From Brenneria goodwinii (lineage in GTDB: Bacteria > Pseudomonadota > Gammaproteobacteria > Enterobacterales > Enterobacteriaceae), in the NCBI RefSeq assembly GCF_002291445.1, contig NZ_CP014137.1:806001-870000 (forward strand): DNA of 64,000 bases, read 5' to 3'. Shown piece after piece: positions 8,732 through 16,453 of the stretch (positions are counted from its first letter, which is position 1; each line of letters starts with the position of its first letter). The translations under genes and the position numbers were made by a program. The notes beneath the pieces were generated by a model. It had not been told where the DNA came from and did no database searches. It saw only the letters and a list, made by a program, of their open reading frames with translations.

Positions 8732-9736
8732 ATGTTGAAAATTGCATTATTAGGCGCAGGGCGTATCGCCAAGATCCATGCTAATAATATCGATGCTCAT
8801 CCTGATTCAACGCTGTACTCTGTTTCGGATATCAGCAACGAGGCCGCTCAGTCGTTGGCCAGCCAATATCAGGCCAGGGTTCTCTCTGTCCAGGAAGCGA
8901 TAAATCATCCCGATGTGGATATCGTATTAGTCGCGACATCAACGGAAACCCACGCCGAGTTTTCTTTGCAGGCGGCTAGGGCCAGCAAGGCGATCTTCTG
9001 TGAAAAACCCATTGATTTGAACATCGATCGTGTGAAAGCGTGCGTGGCTGAAATCAAGCTGCTCGGCGTGCCTTTCATGATCGGCTTCAACCGCCGTTTC
9101 GATCCGAATCATGCCCATCTGCAGCGCGCATTGCGGGCGGGTGAAATCGGTGAGCTGGAACATCTGCAAATCAGCTCCCGCGATCCGTCGCCGTTACCCG
9201 ATGATTATTTGCTGGCATCCGGCGGTATGTTCAGGGATATGACCATCCATGATTTCGATATGGCCAGATTCCAGCTTGGCGAAGAGCCTGTTGCCGTTTC
9301 GGCAATCGCATCCGCGCTGGTCAGTCCCTCGGTAAAAGCGGTCGGTGATATCGATACGGCGGTCATCACGTTGCAAACCGCCTCCGGAAAGATTGCGGTG
9401 ATCAACAACAGCCGGCGGTCAGGTTACGGCTATGATCAGAGGATTGAAGCCCACGGCCAGAAGGGGGCTTTGCGTGTCGATAACGTTCCCACCACGACAC
9501 TGGTCAAACTTACCGAAGAAGGCGGCGTACAGGCGCAGAAACCGCTGCATTTTTTCCTGGAACGCTATCACGATGCATTCAAGGATGAATGGAATGCATT
9601 TATTACCGCGCTCAAGACCAAGGCGCCGATGCCTACCACGGCCAGCGACGGTTTGAAAGCCTTAATGCTTGCCGAGGCGGCGATCGAGTCGCTGAAAACA
9701 CAGAAGGTTGTTAAGGTCTCATTAGAAGGGATTTAA
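8732..9736 (+). CDS. Gfo/Idh/MocA-family inositol-type dehydrogenase
   Basis: This 334-residue NAD-dependent oxidoreductase resembles myo-inositol 2-dehydrogenase (IolG). The N-terminal Rossmann fold has the fingerprint LLGAGRIAKIHANNI, followed by ATSTETHAEF and the family CEKP motif (IFCEKPIDLN). The substrate domain has GFNRRFDP and GGMFRDMTIHDFDMARF, which supply the catalytic Lys/Asp/His. I start at ATG 8732, since GAGGA lies 5 bases upstream; a GTG four codons earlier overlaps that site. The downstream isomerase gene begins one base after its stop, so the two form an operon. It may act on inositol or a rarer isomer such as scyllo- or chiro-inositol; I cannot tell which. Confidence 0.85.
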   Translation: MLKIALLGAGRIAKIHANNIDAHPDSTLYSVSDISNEAAQSLASQYQARVLSVQEAINHPDVDIVLVATSTETHAEFSLQAARASKAIFCEKPIDLNIDRVKACVAEIKLLGVPFMIGFNRRFDPNHAHLQRALRAGEIGELEHLQISSRDPSPLPDDYLLASGGMFRDMTIHDFDMARFQLGEEPVAVSAIASALVSPSVKAVGDIDTAVITLQTASGKIAVINNSRRSGYGYDQRIEAHGQKGALRVDNVPTTTLVKLTEEGGVQAQKPLHFFLERYHDAFKDEWNAFITALKTKAPMPTTASDGLKALMLAEAAIESLKTQKVVKVSLEGI

Positions 9737-9737
9737 C

Positions 9738-10697
9738 ATGAAACTGGGTATCGTGTCAGACAGCCTTAGCCGGCTTTCAACGGATGAGGTCATTAAAACG
9801 GCGGCGGAATTGGGGTTGACCCGCATTGAATTCGCGACGGGAAACTGGTCGACCGCGCCGCATCTTAATCTTGAAGCGCTGTTGGCGAGCGCGTCGGCCC
9901 GGTCGGAATTAAAAAGCAAACTCAGTGATTATGGATTAAGCATCTCCGCCCTGAACGCGAACGGCAACCAGTTGCATCCCGGCGAGTCCGGAATCAAACA
10001 CGCGGAATGCGTTGATAAGTCTATTCAGCTTGCATCGCTGCTTGAGGTTGAAAATGTGGTCATGATGTCTGGATTACCGGCGGCGCCGGGGGACAGCTAC
10101 CCTAACTGGATCGTATGCGCATGGCCGCCTGAAACCCAGGTTATTCTGGAGCACCAGTGGGATGTCGCGAAGAGTTATTGGCAGGGGCTGTCGCAGGTCG
10201 CCAGGGAACGTGACGTCAAACTCTGCATTGAGTTGCACAGCCAGCAACTGGTCTATAATCTGCCGTCATTTTACCGCTTAAGGGATATAACGGGCGATAT
10301 CGTTGGTATTAACCTCGATCCCAGCCATATTCTCTGGATGGGCGGCGATCCCATCGCCCTTATCCGTGAGGCCGGCAACATGATCTATCATGTTCATGCT
10401 AAAGATACCTATATCGATCGTTACAACCGGGCCACCACCAGCGCGCTGGATAACCGTCCGATGACGATGAGTAGGGAAAGAAGCTGGTCTTATGTCACGC
10501 TCGGTTATGGGCAGCCGGAAGACTGGTGGAAAGAGTTTTGCTATACGCTGGCGCATTTTTCCAACCCCGAGCTGACGTTGAGCATTGAGCATGAAGATAT
10601 GAATTTGTCTTGCATGGAAGGGGTTAAAAAATCAGTGGAACTTTTGCATCGGACTGCAATGTTTGAGTCTTCTGATTACCAGTTGCCCGCTATTTAA
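9738..10697 (+). CDS. TIM-barrel sugar phosphate isomerase/epimerase family protein
   Basis: This 319-residue protein has the xylose-isomerase-like/AP-endonuclease-2 fold. Likely divalent-metal ligands are the Glu of LCIELHSQQ, the Asp and His of INLDPSHILWMGGDP, the His pair of IYHVHAKDTY and the late Glu of LSIEHEDM. The opening MKLGIVSDSLSRL and the DWWKEF region are typical of IolE/IolH/IolI-like enzymes that epimerise or dehydrate inosose-type substrates. It is not the standard IolE sequence, so I leave the symbol blank. The start is 1 base after the dehydrogenase stop, with AGAAGGGA as ribosome site, so the two enzymes are probably made together and act in sequence. Confidence 0.8.
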   Translation: MKLGIVSDSLSRLSTDEVIKTAAELGLTRIEFATGNWSTAPHLNLEALLASASARSELKSKLSDYGLSISALNANGNQLHPGESGIKHAECVDKSIQLASLLEVENVVMMSGLPAAPGDSYPNWIVCAWPPETQVILEHQWDVAKSYWQGLSQVARERDVKLCIELHSQQLVYNLPSFYRLRDITGDIVGINLDPSHILWMGGDPIALIREAGNMIYHVHAKDTYIDRYNRATTSALDNRPMTMSRERSWSYVTLGYGQPEDWWKEFCYTLAHFSNPELTLSIEHEDMNLSCMEGVKKSVELLHRTAMFESSDYQLPAI

Positions 10698-10816
10698 TTC
10701 CGAAGTAAATACGGTTTGCCGGCGTCTTGTACTGAAAACCGGCCTGCTGGACGCAGCGGAGCTTTGATAGCCTTAGTTTCCGTGACCAGTAAAGGCGAAT
10801 TATCGTAGGTTCGAAG

Positions 10817-10852
10817 CCCTTATCGATGCTTGATAAGGGTTTTTCTTTTTTT
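10817..10852 (+). terminator. Intrinsic terminator after the dehydrogenase-isomerase pair
   Basis: CCCTTATC and GATAAGGG form an 8-bp stem with a 7-base loop, followed at once by a T-rich run at 10840-10852. It lies 120 bp after the isomerase stop. The rest of the 482-bp gap to the GntR gene is AT-rich and shows no gene. Confidence 0.8.
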
Positions 10853-11179
10853 ATATCGCCAAACCGCTACACATTTCCGCCATAAGACAATATTCCATTT
10901 TGTATTATCCCTTCATTCCGCAGGGTTTCTCTGTTCACTGAATCACTTGCCGGTTAATCGCTGAATAATTCTGGTTAAATGTAAATTTGTTTCACTATTT
11001 TGATGCGGTCTGCTCAATAAAAATGCACCAGAATAAGGCGAATTCATTTATCAACGTTGAGGAGAAATGGGTTATCTCTCTCTTTCTTATAGATAAAATA
11101 AATATGGTATGGAATATGCTTTCTCTATGAGAAAAAACTGGATCCAGTTTTGGGAAATAACATTTTTTTGGGTAAGGCG

Positions 11180-11812
11180 ATGGAAGAAACCACCGAAGAA
11201 CAGATTTATATTCATATTAAAAATGCCATCCGTCAGGGCGATTACCCATCGGGGATGCGGTTGGTGCCCGAATTATTAGCGCAGTCCTGGGGCGTGAGCC
11301 GTATGCCGGTTCGTCAGGCATTAAAAAAATTGACGGCGGAAGGATTTGTTTCGCTATTACCGAACCGGCGATTGGTGGTATGCGAAATCGATCTCGAATC
11401 CATGAAAGAGATATTTGAAATGCGGGCGGTATTAGAGGGGCTCGCTATTCGTCTGGCCGTATCCAGAATGACCGACGAGCAAAAGCGCGAGATCGAAACG
11501 GATTTACAGAAAATGGAGAGGAATATTGGCCCGACGGCCCATTGGTGTTCGCTGCACCGGCGTTTTCACGAGGATATTTATCGGCATTGCGGTCGGCCGA
11601 TGCTGTTACAGCAAATATCCAACCTGCTGACGATGGTGGAGCCCTATATGAAAATATGGGTAAGCAACGAGACTTTTCAGCAACATGCATTATTAGGTCA
11701 CCGTGAGTTATTCAATGCCATAAATATAAAAACGGCTGAAGAATGCGAACAGATGATGCGGGAACATATTATGAATACGCTTCCTGATTTGAATCAGTTG
11801 TATTGTGAGTAA
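11180..11812 (+). CDS. GntR-family (FCD) transcriptional regulator
   Basis: This 210-residue regulator has an N-terminal winged helix (about residues 1-65: IHIKNAIRQGDYPSGMRLVPE, then SRMPVRQALKKLTAEGFVSLLPNRR) and a C-terminal FCD ligand-binding helical domain with EMRAVLEGLAIRLA, a metal-binding-type HRRFHEDIY and HALLGHRELFNAI. The start is uncertain. ATG 11180 has only a close AGG; a TTG ten codons upstream has no ribosome site. It precedes a binding protein, a permease-ATPase fusion, RidA and an amidase on the same strand, and probably controls them in response to an amine, amino acid or amide. Confidence 0.85.
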   Translation: MEETTEEQIYIHIKNAIRQGDYPSGMRLVPELLAQSWGVSRMPVRQALKKLTAEGFVSLLPNRRLVVCEIDLESMKEIFEMRAVLEGLAIRLAVSRMTDEQKREIETDLQKMERNIGPTAHWCSLHRRFHEDIYRHCGRPMLLQQISNLLTMVEPYMKIWVSNETFQQHALLGHRELFNAINIKTAEECEQMMREHIMNTLPDLNQLYCE

Positions 11813-11838
11813 GTCATAAATGTAAAGTTGAAATAAAT

Positions 11839-11890
11839 ATACTCGTCATACGTCAAGTTGCCTGTGCGTTGGCCGCGTTCCTGCTGCTGG
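11839..11890. repeat. Partial enterobacterial intergenic repeat
   Basis: The stretch ATACTCGTCATACGTCAAG then TTGCCTGTGCGTTGGCCGC is a recognisable end of the repeat family described at 8595-8660. A fragment of the opposite end lies at 12832-12869, so the two fragments bracket the binding-protein gene. Confidence 0.55.
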
Positions 11891-11943
11891 AATTATTTAG
11901 AGTATAGATAGTCATTATTGTCACAACACCAGGGGAATTAATT

Positions 11944-12816
11944 ATGAAGAATCTCAAAAGCGTCATTTTGAGCGGGCTGCTCTTGGGCAGCGCCTTGCTG
12001 AGTTCCACCGTTTTCGCCGCGTCTGTGGCTGATTCCGAAGTTTGCAAATCGCTGCGAGCTGAAAATCCCGAGCTACAGGGCAAAACGCTGATCAACGCTC
12101 TTAATCCGCATACGCCGGGATATGAGGCGTTGGACCCCAATGACCCAAGCAAGTATATCGGCTTCGATATCGACCTCGGTGAAACCCTGGGGGAATGTCT
12201 TGGCTTTAAAGTAGAGTACAAGGCGGTATCTTTTGCCGCGCTGCTGCCTACCTTGCAAAGCGGACAGGCGGATTTCGTGATGTCTGATATTTACGCCACC
12301 TCCGAACGGGCTAAAGCGGCGGATTTTATTACCTATGCGAAAGTCTTTGACGGAGTATTGGTGGCGAAAGGCAATCCGAAAAAAATAACCGGTATCGATC
12401 TGTCATTGTGCGGCGCTACCGCGGCTGAGAATACCGGTTTTGTCGAAGTGCCATTAATTCAGGCGCTGGAGCAGAAATGTATCGAGGCCGGCAAACCCAT
12501 TCCTTCCATTCAGCTTTATGATAATAATGCCACCTGTATTCAGGCGGTGCTGAACGGTCGTGCCGATACCTATATTAACGATATTAATACGGTGGATCAG
12601 GCGGTAAAAGCCTATCCGGACAAACTTGAAAAAGCCGTCGCCGTAACGCTGCCTTATTCCGTTGGTATTGCCATACCGAAAAATAAAGAGAAATTCAGAA
12701 CAGCCATGATGAATGCGCTGATCGAAGTACAGAAGTTGGGTATTCAAACTGAATTACTGAATAAATGGTCGCTTGGCGAAAGTAATCTTGAAGCGCCGCG
12801 TCTGGTTCTGAACTAA
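11944..12816 (+). CDS. Polar amino-acid-type ABC transporter substrate-binding protein
   Basis: This 290-residue periplasmic solute-binding protein is of the SBP_bac_3 type. A signal peptide is clear (KSVILSGLLLGSALLSSTVFA, likely cut before ASVADS). Family marks are YIGFDIDLGETLGE, VSFAALLPTLQSGQADFVMSD (here read as short segments), SERAKAADFITY and a late GIAIPKNKEKF. Five cysteines in the mature part are more than usual and could form disulfides. The ATG has AGGGGAA upstream. The next gene is the matching permease-ATPase, after two strong hairpins. The downstream RidA and acetamidase suggest an amide- or amino-acid-like ligand. Confidence 0.88.
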   Translation: MKNLKSVILSGLLLGSALLSSTVFAASVADSEVCKSLRAENPELQGKTLINALNPHTPGYEALDPNDPSKYIGFDIDLGETLGECLGFKVEYKAVSFAALLPTLQSGQADFVMSDIYATSERAKAADFITYAKVFDGVLVAKGNPKKITGIDLSLCGATAAENTGFVEVPLIQALEQKCIEAGKPIPSIQLYDNNATCIQAVLNGRADTYINDINTVDQAVKAYPDKLEKAVAVTLPYSVGIAIPKNKEKFRTAMMNALIEVQKLGIQTELLNKWSLGESNLEAPRLVLN

Positions 12817-12831
12817 TTAATTACTGCGAAT

Positions 12832-12869
12832 AAATACCCAATAGATTTCAAGACTCAGGCCGCCGGCAA
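12832..12869. repeat. Partial enterobacterial intergenic repeat (opposite end)
   Basis: AATACCCAATAGATTTCAAG followed by a degenerate GGCCGCCGGCAAA matches the other terminus of the repeat family seen at 8595 and 11839. It lies just after the binding-protein stop. Confidence 0.5.
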
Positions 12870-12878
12870 ATAAACAAA

Positions 12879-12911
12879 CCCCAGACGCTTACGGAAATTA
12901 AGCGGCTGGGG
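12879..12911 (+). terminator. Strong intercistronic hairpin (attenuator-like)
   Basis: CCCCAGACGCTTA pairs with TAAGCGGCTGGGG (12 of 13 pairs) around a 7-base loop. A second hairpin, TAGCGGTA with TACCGCTA, follows at 12948-12973. Neither has a U-run. Located between the binding-protein and permease-ATPase genes, they probably protect the upstream mRNA or lower downstream expression, giving excess binding protein. Confidence 0.55.
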
Positions 12912-12995
12912 CAGCCGACACGTCTGCAATTTGAAAGATGACGGGCATAGCGGTAGCGATTCTTTTACCGCTATCAGCACGACGAGAGAGTATCA

Positions 12996-14513
12996 ATGGA
13001 ACAGTTCCTTCATTATTTGACATTCAGTTACCTGCAGCAGGGGATTTATTATACTCTCCAGATTACGGTGTATGGGTTAATTGGCGGATCCATTATTGGC
13101 ACGCTGTTGGCCTCGATGCAGCTGTCGCGTTTTAAATTACTGGCGGGTATTTCACGCGGCTACGCTATTATTTTTCGCGGTACGCCGCTGATATTGCAGT
13201 TGGTGTTTTTTTATAACGCCTTGCCTTATATCGGCATTAAACTGAGCGCGGTCATGGCTGGCGCGATTGCCTTGTCGGCTAATGAAGCGCCTTTTATTTC
13301 CGAAATCATTCGTTCCGCTATTTTATCGGTAAATAAAGGGCAGATCATCGCCGGCCGGGCATTAGGCATGCCGCCGGTGGTGATTACCCGAAAAATTGTT
13401 TTCCCCCAGGCTCTGCGCGTCATGATCCCCGCCTTCGGCAGCGAATCGGTTTCCGCGCTGAAAAACTCGTCGCTGGCGTCGTTTATTTCCGTGCAGGAAT
13501 TGACGTTGAGAAGCACCCAGCTTGCCTCTTCCACTTTCGATTTCTTTTCCGTGTTCTGCGCCTCCGGGGTGATGTATTTGGTCTTGACCGGACTGATCGC
13601 CATCTTGCAGATCGCGCTCGAAAAACTGCTGGATTTTGATTTTAGAAACCAGCGTAAAGTCCGGCAAATCAGCGCCTGGCTGAATGCGATCCCACCGGAT
13701 GCGGCGCCTTGCCCGGAAACGATCGCCGAAAAGCAGGATGAAGGAAAAACGCTTATTGAAATCAAAGATCTGCATAAATCCTATGGCAAGAATCAGGTAC
13801 TGAAAGGGTTAAATCTGCGGGTTAAAAAAGGTCAGGTGGTGGCGCTTCTTGGGCCAAGCGGCTCCGGCAAGAGCACTTTGCTGCGCTGCATTAACGGCCT
13901 GGACACCTACGACATCGGCGAAATCTCCGTTAATAAGGAGTTGATGGGACAAGCCGAAGACGGGCGTTACCTGCTGGAAAAAGAGCTGGCGGTTCAGCGG
14001 GTGAAAAACAGGATCGGTATGGTGTTCCAGAATTTCAACCTGTTCCACCACATCAACGCGCTGGAAAACATCGCCATGCCGCTGATGTGGATCTACGGAA
14101 AAAGCCGCGAACAGGCTTACCAGCAGGCGTGGAGGCTGTTGAAGCGCGTCGGTCTGGAGGAACGTTACGGCGCATTACCCGCTGAGATGTCGGGGGGACA
14201 GCAGCAGCGGGTGGCCATTGCGCGCACGCTGGCTACCCGTCCCCAGGTGTTGTTGCTGGATGAGCCGACTTCCGCTCTGGATCCGGAACTGGTGGGCGAA
14301 GTGCTGGATATTATTCGCAGCCTGGCGCAGCAGGATGGACTCACCATGATCATCTCCACCCATCAGATTCGTTTTGCCGAACAGGTGGCGGACTACTGCG
14401 TATTCCTCGACGGCGGCGTGGTGGTGGAAGAGGGCGAAGCGAAGTCCGTTATCAATCATCCGCAGAATCCCCGCACCCAGCGTTTCTTATCGCTGATGGC
14501 GCAATCCCAATAG
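12996..14513 (+). CDS. Fused amino-acid ABC transporter permease and ATP-binding protein
   Basis: One 505-residue chain carries both membrane and ATPase parts of a polar amino-acid importer. Residues 1-225 are a HisM/GlnP-type permease with about five membrane helices and the EAA loop (AGRALGMPPVVITRKIVFPQ). After a hydrophilic linker at about 225-250, residues 250-505 are a GlnQ-type ATPase with Walker A GPSGSGKST near 286, the signature MSGGQQQR near 398, and Walker B VLLLDEPTSALDP near 425. Most relatives encode these as two genes. The junction is continuous in frame with no stop. It works with the binding protein upstream; RidA follows after 18 bases. Confidence 0.9.
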   Translation: MEQFLHYLTFSYLQQGIYYTLQITVYGLIGGSIIGTLLASMQLSRFKLLAGISRGYAIIFRGTPLILQLVFFYNALPYIGIKLSAVMAGAIALSANEAPFISEIIRSAILSVNKGQIIAGRALGMPPVVITRKIVFPQALRVMIPAFGSESVSALKNSSLASFISVQELTLRSTQLASSTFDFFSVFCASGVMYLVLTGLIAILQIALEKLLDFDFRNQRKVRQISAWLNAIPPDAAPCPETIAEKQDEGKTLIEIKDLHKSYGKNQVLKGLNLRVKKGQVVALLGPSGSGKSTLLRCINGLDTYDIGEISVNKELMGQAEDGRYLLEKELAVQRVKNRIGMVFQNFNLFHHINALENIAMPLMWIYGKSREQAYQQAWRLLKRVGLEERYGALPAEMSGGQQQRVAIARTLATRPQVLLLDEPTSALDPELVGEVLDIIRSLAQQDGLTMIISTHQIRFAEQVADYCVFLDGGVVVEEGEAKSVINHPQNPRTQRFLSLMAQSQ

Positions 14514-14531
14514 TTATCAATGAGGTCATCC

Positions 14532-14924
14532 ATGCAAAAGAAAAGTTTTCAGTTTACGCAAGAGACCGGCGTGCCGCCCCAGGTCGGGCCGTTTTCCCAC
14601 GCGACGCAGTGGGGCAGTATGCTGTTTGTCACCGGTCAGATGCCGACCGATCCCGACACGAGGAAAATAGTTTCCGACGATCTGGTGCGCCAGGCGCGTC
14701 AGGTAAAAGACAACTTGAGCGCGGTACTGAAGCCGTTCGGCGCCACGATGGACGATGCGTTGATGGTGCGGGTTTATCTCACCAACTTCGATGATTACGA
14801 CCAATTCAACCGCGAATACCGGTCATGGTTCAGCGGCCCCCTGCCAAGCCGCACCTGCGTGGGCGTCACCGGGCTTGCGGTCGGCGCGCTGGTAGAGATC
14901 GATCTGATTGTCGGTCTTAAATAA
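14532..14924 (+). CDS. RidA/YjgF-family reactive-intermediate deaminase
   Basis: This 130-residue homotrimer-type protein of the YjgF/YER057c/UK114 family speeds hydrolysis of enamine/imine intermediates or related compounds. Family features are GPFSHATQWG, LFVTGQMPTDP, VRQARQVKDNLSAVLKPFGA, MVRVYLTNFDDYDQFNREY, and the final PSRTCVGVTGLAVGALVEID, with the substrate-binding Arg in PSRT. The ATG at 14532 is preferred over 14520 because TGAGG lies 6 bases upstream. It sits between an amino-acid importer and an amidase, which points to degradation of an imported amine or amide in which an imine forms. Confidence 0.9.
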   Translation: MQKKSFQFTQETGVPPQVGPFSHATQWGSMLFVTGQMPTDPDTRKIVSDDLVRQARQVKDNLSAVLKPFGATMDDALMVRVYLTNFDDYDQFNREYRSWFSGPLPSRTCVGVTGLAVGALVEIDLIVGLK

Positions 14925-14946
14925 CGTATCACCCGGGAGGGGAAAC

Positions 14947-16029
14947 ATGTCATTAATCAAACCTGAAGCAGAGCGCTTACAGTCGGATCTGCCGCCGCGG
15001 ACCCATGTACTGAAGGCGAGTCCGGAGACCGTGCACTGGGGCTATTTCGATGCCGGCCTCGACCCTAAGCTGACCATCGATTCCGGCGATATTGTCTGTG
15101 CTGAAGCGGTAACCCAGCATGCGGGGGACGCGCCGGAACTGATGATGGATGATGAGATCGGCAGCATCTATCGGGACGTGCCGGTGGCTGATCGTACGCC
15201 GGGCGTTCATATTATGACCGGGCCTATTTTTGTGCGCGATGCGCAACCGGGAGATATGCTGGAAGTGCGCTATCTGTTGATGAAACCGCGCTTTATGTAC
15301 GGTTCGAACCTGGCGGCGCACTGGGGGCATCTTTATCAAGAAATGGGGGAGAAAGAGCGGGTCACCATTTATAAGATGGATGAGTTCAGCCAGACGGCCA
15401 CGCCGATCTTCGCCTATGATTTTCCCGGCGCGGGGAAATATGAAGTGCCCGGCACGGTGACCGCCGCCTGCGACTGTTGCCGCGCGGAAGTCAAAGACGG
15501 CATCCGGGTGCCGGTGCGTCCCCATCTGGGTACGGCGGGCGTCGCCCCCAATGTTCCCGGCCGCGTGAGCACCGTTCCGCCGGGAGAGCATGGCGGCAAT
15601 ATTGATAACTGGCGTATCGGCGCCGGCGCGACCATGTATTATCCGGTGCAGGTGCCGGGCGCGCTGTTTTCCATCGGCGATCCGCATATTTCTCAGGGCG
15701 ACGGTGAAATTAGCGGTACGGCCATTGAAGCCTCCCTGAATGTCATCATGCAGATAAAGGTGCGCAAAGATTTTCACTTTCCGTCGCCGCTGCTGGAAAC
15801 CGCGGATTTCTTTATTACCCATGGCTTTAATGAAGATCTCGATTTGGCTATGCGTCAGGCGAGCATCAATATGCTGTCGCTGCTGACCGACCATTTCGGC
15901 ATGACGCGCGATGATGCCTATTCGTTGATGAGCGTGGCGGTGGATTTTTCGGTGACGCAGGTGGTGGATGGCCGGCAGGGCGTACACGCGAAAATTTCGC
16001 GCACGCTGCTTAAAGAGCGTATCGCCTGA
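14947..16029 (+). CDS. Acetamidase/formamidase family protein
   Basis: This 360-residue amidohydrolase of the FmdA/AmdA family releases ammonia from short amides. Marks are SPETVHWGYFDAGLDP, GPIFVRDAQPGDMLEV, PHLGTAGVAPNVPG, VSTVPPGEHGGNIDNWRIG, LFSIGDPHISQGDGEISGTAIE (read as segments) and DAYSLMSVAVDFSVTQVVDG. The conserved His, Asp and Glu in these segments fit the zinc site known in the family. I start at ATG 14947, with GGGAGG upstream; an earlier in-frame start would overlap RidA. It closes the GntR-transporter-RidA operon, so the imported compound may be an amide or be converted to one. The true substrate is unknown. Confidence 0.88.
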   Translation: MSLIKPEAERLQSDLPPRTHVLKASPETVHWGYFDAGLDPKLTIDSGDIVCAEAVTQHAGDAPELMMDDEIGSIYRDVPVADRTPGVHIMTGPIFVRDAQPGDMLEVRYLLMKPRFMYGSNLAAHWGHLYQEMGEKERVTIYKMDEFSQTATPIFAYDFPGAGKYEVPGTVTAACDCCRAEVKDGIRVPVRPHLGTAGVAPNVPGRVSTVPPGEHGGNIDNWRIGAGATMYYPVQVPGALFSIGDPHISQGDGEISGTAIEASLNVIMQIKVRKDFHFPSPLLETADFFITHGFNEDLDLAMRQASINMLSLLTDHFGMTRDDAYSLMSVAVDFSVTQVVDGRQGVHAKISRTLLKERIA

Positions 16030-16077
16030 GGTAAATATGCGCGATGCGCCAGCGAGCCTTGGACACGGGCGCATCGC

Positions 16078-16116
16078 CATAACGCGTTACCCCATCCCAT
16101 AACGCGTTACCCCATC
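16078..16116. repeat. 20-bp tandem duplication
   Basis: CATAACGCGTTACCCCATC occurs at 16078-16096 and again at 16098-16116, a perfect direct repeat with a 20-bp period. Each unit contains the palindrome AACGCGTT. It lies just after the amidase gene in a 424-bp gap that otherwise holds only the palindromic element at 16247-16330. Confidence 0.85.
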
Positions 16117-16246
16117 TGAGAGGGGTCGATGGATTCCCCCAAATAGCCGCTGCCGCAGTTAAATTTGAATTAACCCGCCTGGATGGAGTCCAACTTAGAC
16201 AAAAAATGTCCCCGGCTTAGTAAACATTCCGGCGAACTCTACTTCC

Positions 16247-16330
16247 CGTCATTCCCGCGCAGGCGGGAATCAGCCGATGGATATTTACGGTTTCCGCAGG
16301 CGATCCCCGCCAACTACCGCGGGGATGACG
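16247..16330. repeat. Two-hairpin palindromic element (REP/MITE-like)
   Basis: The outer arms CGTCATTCCCGCG (16247-16259) and CGCGGGGATGACG (16318-16330) are inverted repeats with one mismatch. Each arm also starts its own hairpin: ATTCCCGCGCAGGCGGGAAT at 16251-16270, and ATCCCCGC...GCGGGGAT at 16303-16326. This 84-bp layout resembles non-autonomous palindromic repeats found in many proteobacteria. Confidence 0.65.
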
Positions 16331-16453
16331 AGGGAGAGGGGGATGACGGGGTGTATTTCATCGCAGGTTATGGCAATCTCACCTTCATAAAAGCGTGTTA
16401 TTAAATGATCCCCGCAGAAAGACTGCTCGCTAATAATTAGAGACGTATACTAT

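Noticed and set aside
10801..10820. GGTTCGAAGCCC, resembling a tRNA T-loop
   Set aside because: No anticodon arm or acceptor stem can be built around it, and the following bases form the intrinsic terminator.
11870..11885. TGGCCGCGTTCCTGCT, which has sigma-54-like spacing upstream of the binding-protein gene
   Set aside because: It lies inside a recognised intergenic repeat, and the AC of the -24 element is missing, so the match is best explained by the repeat.
14977..16080. 367-codon reverse-strand open frame opposite the acetamidase gene
   Set aside because: It is a codon-bias shadow of the GC-rich forward gene, which has clear family motifs.
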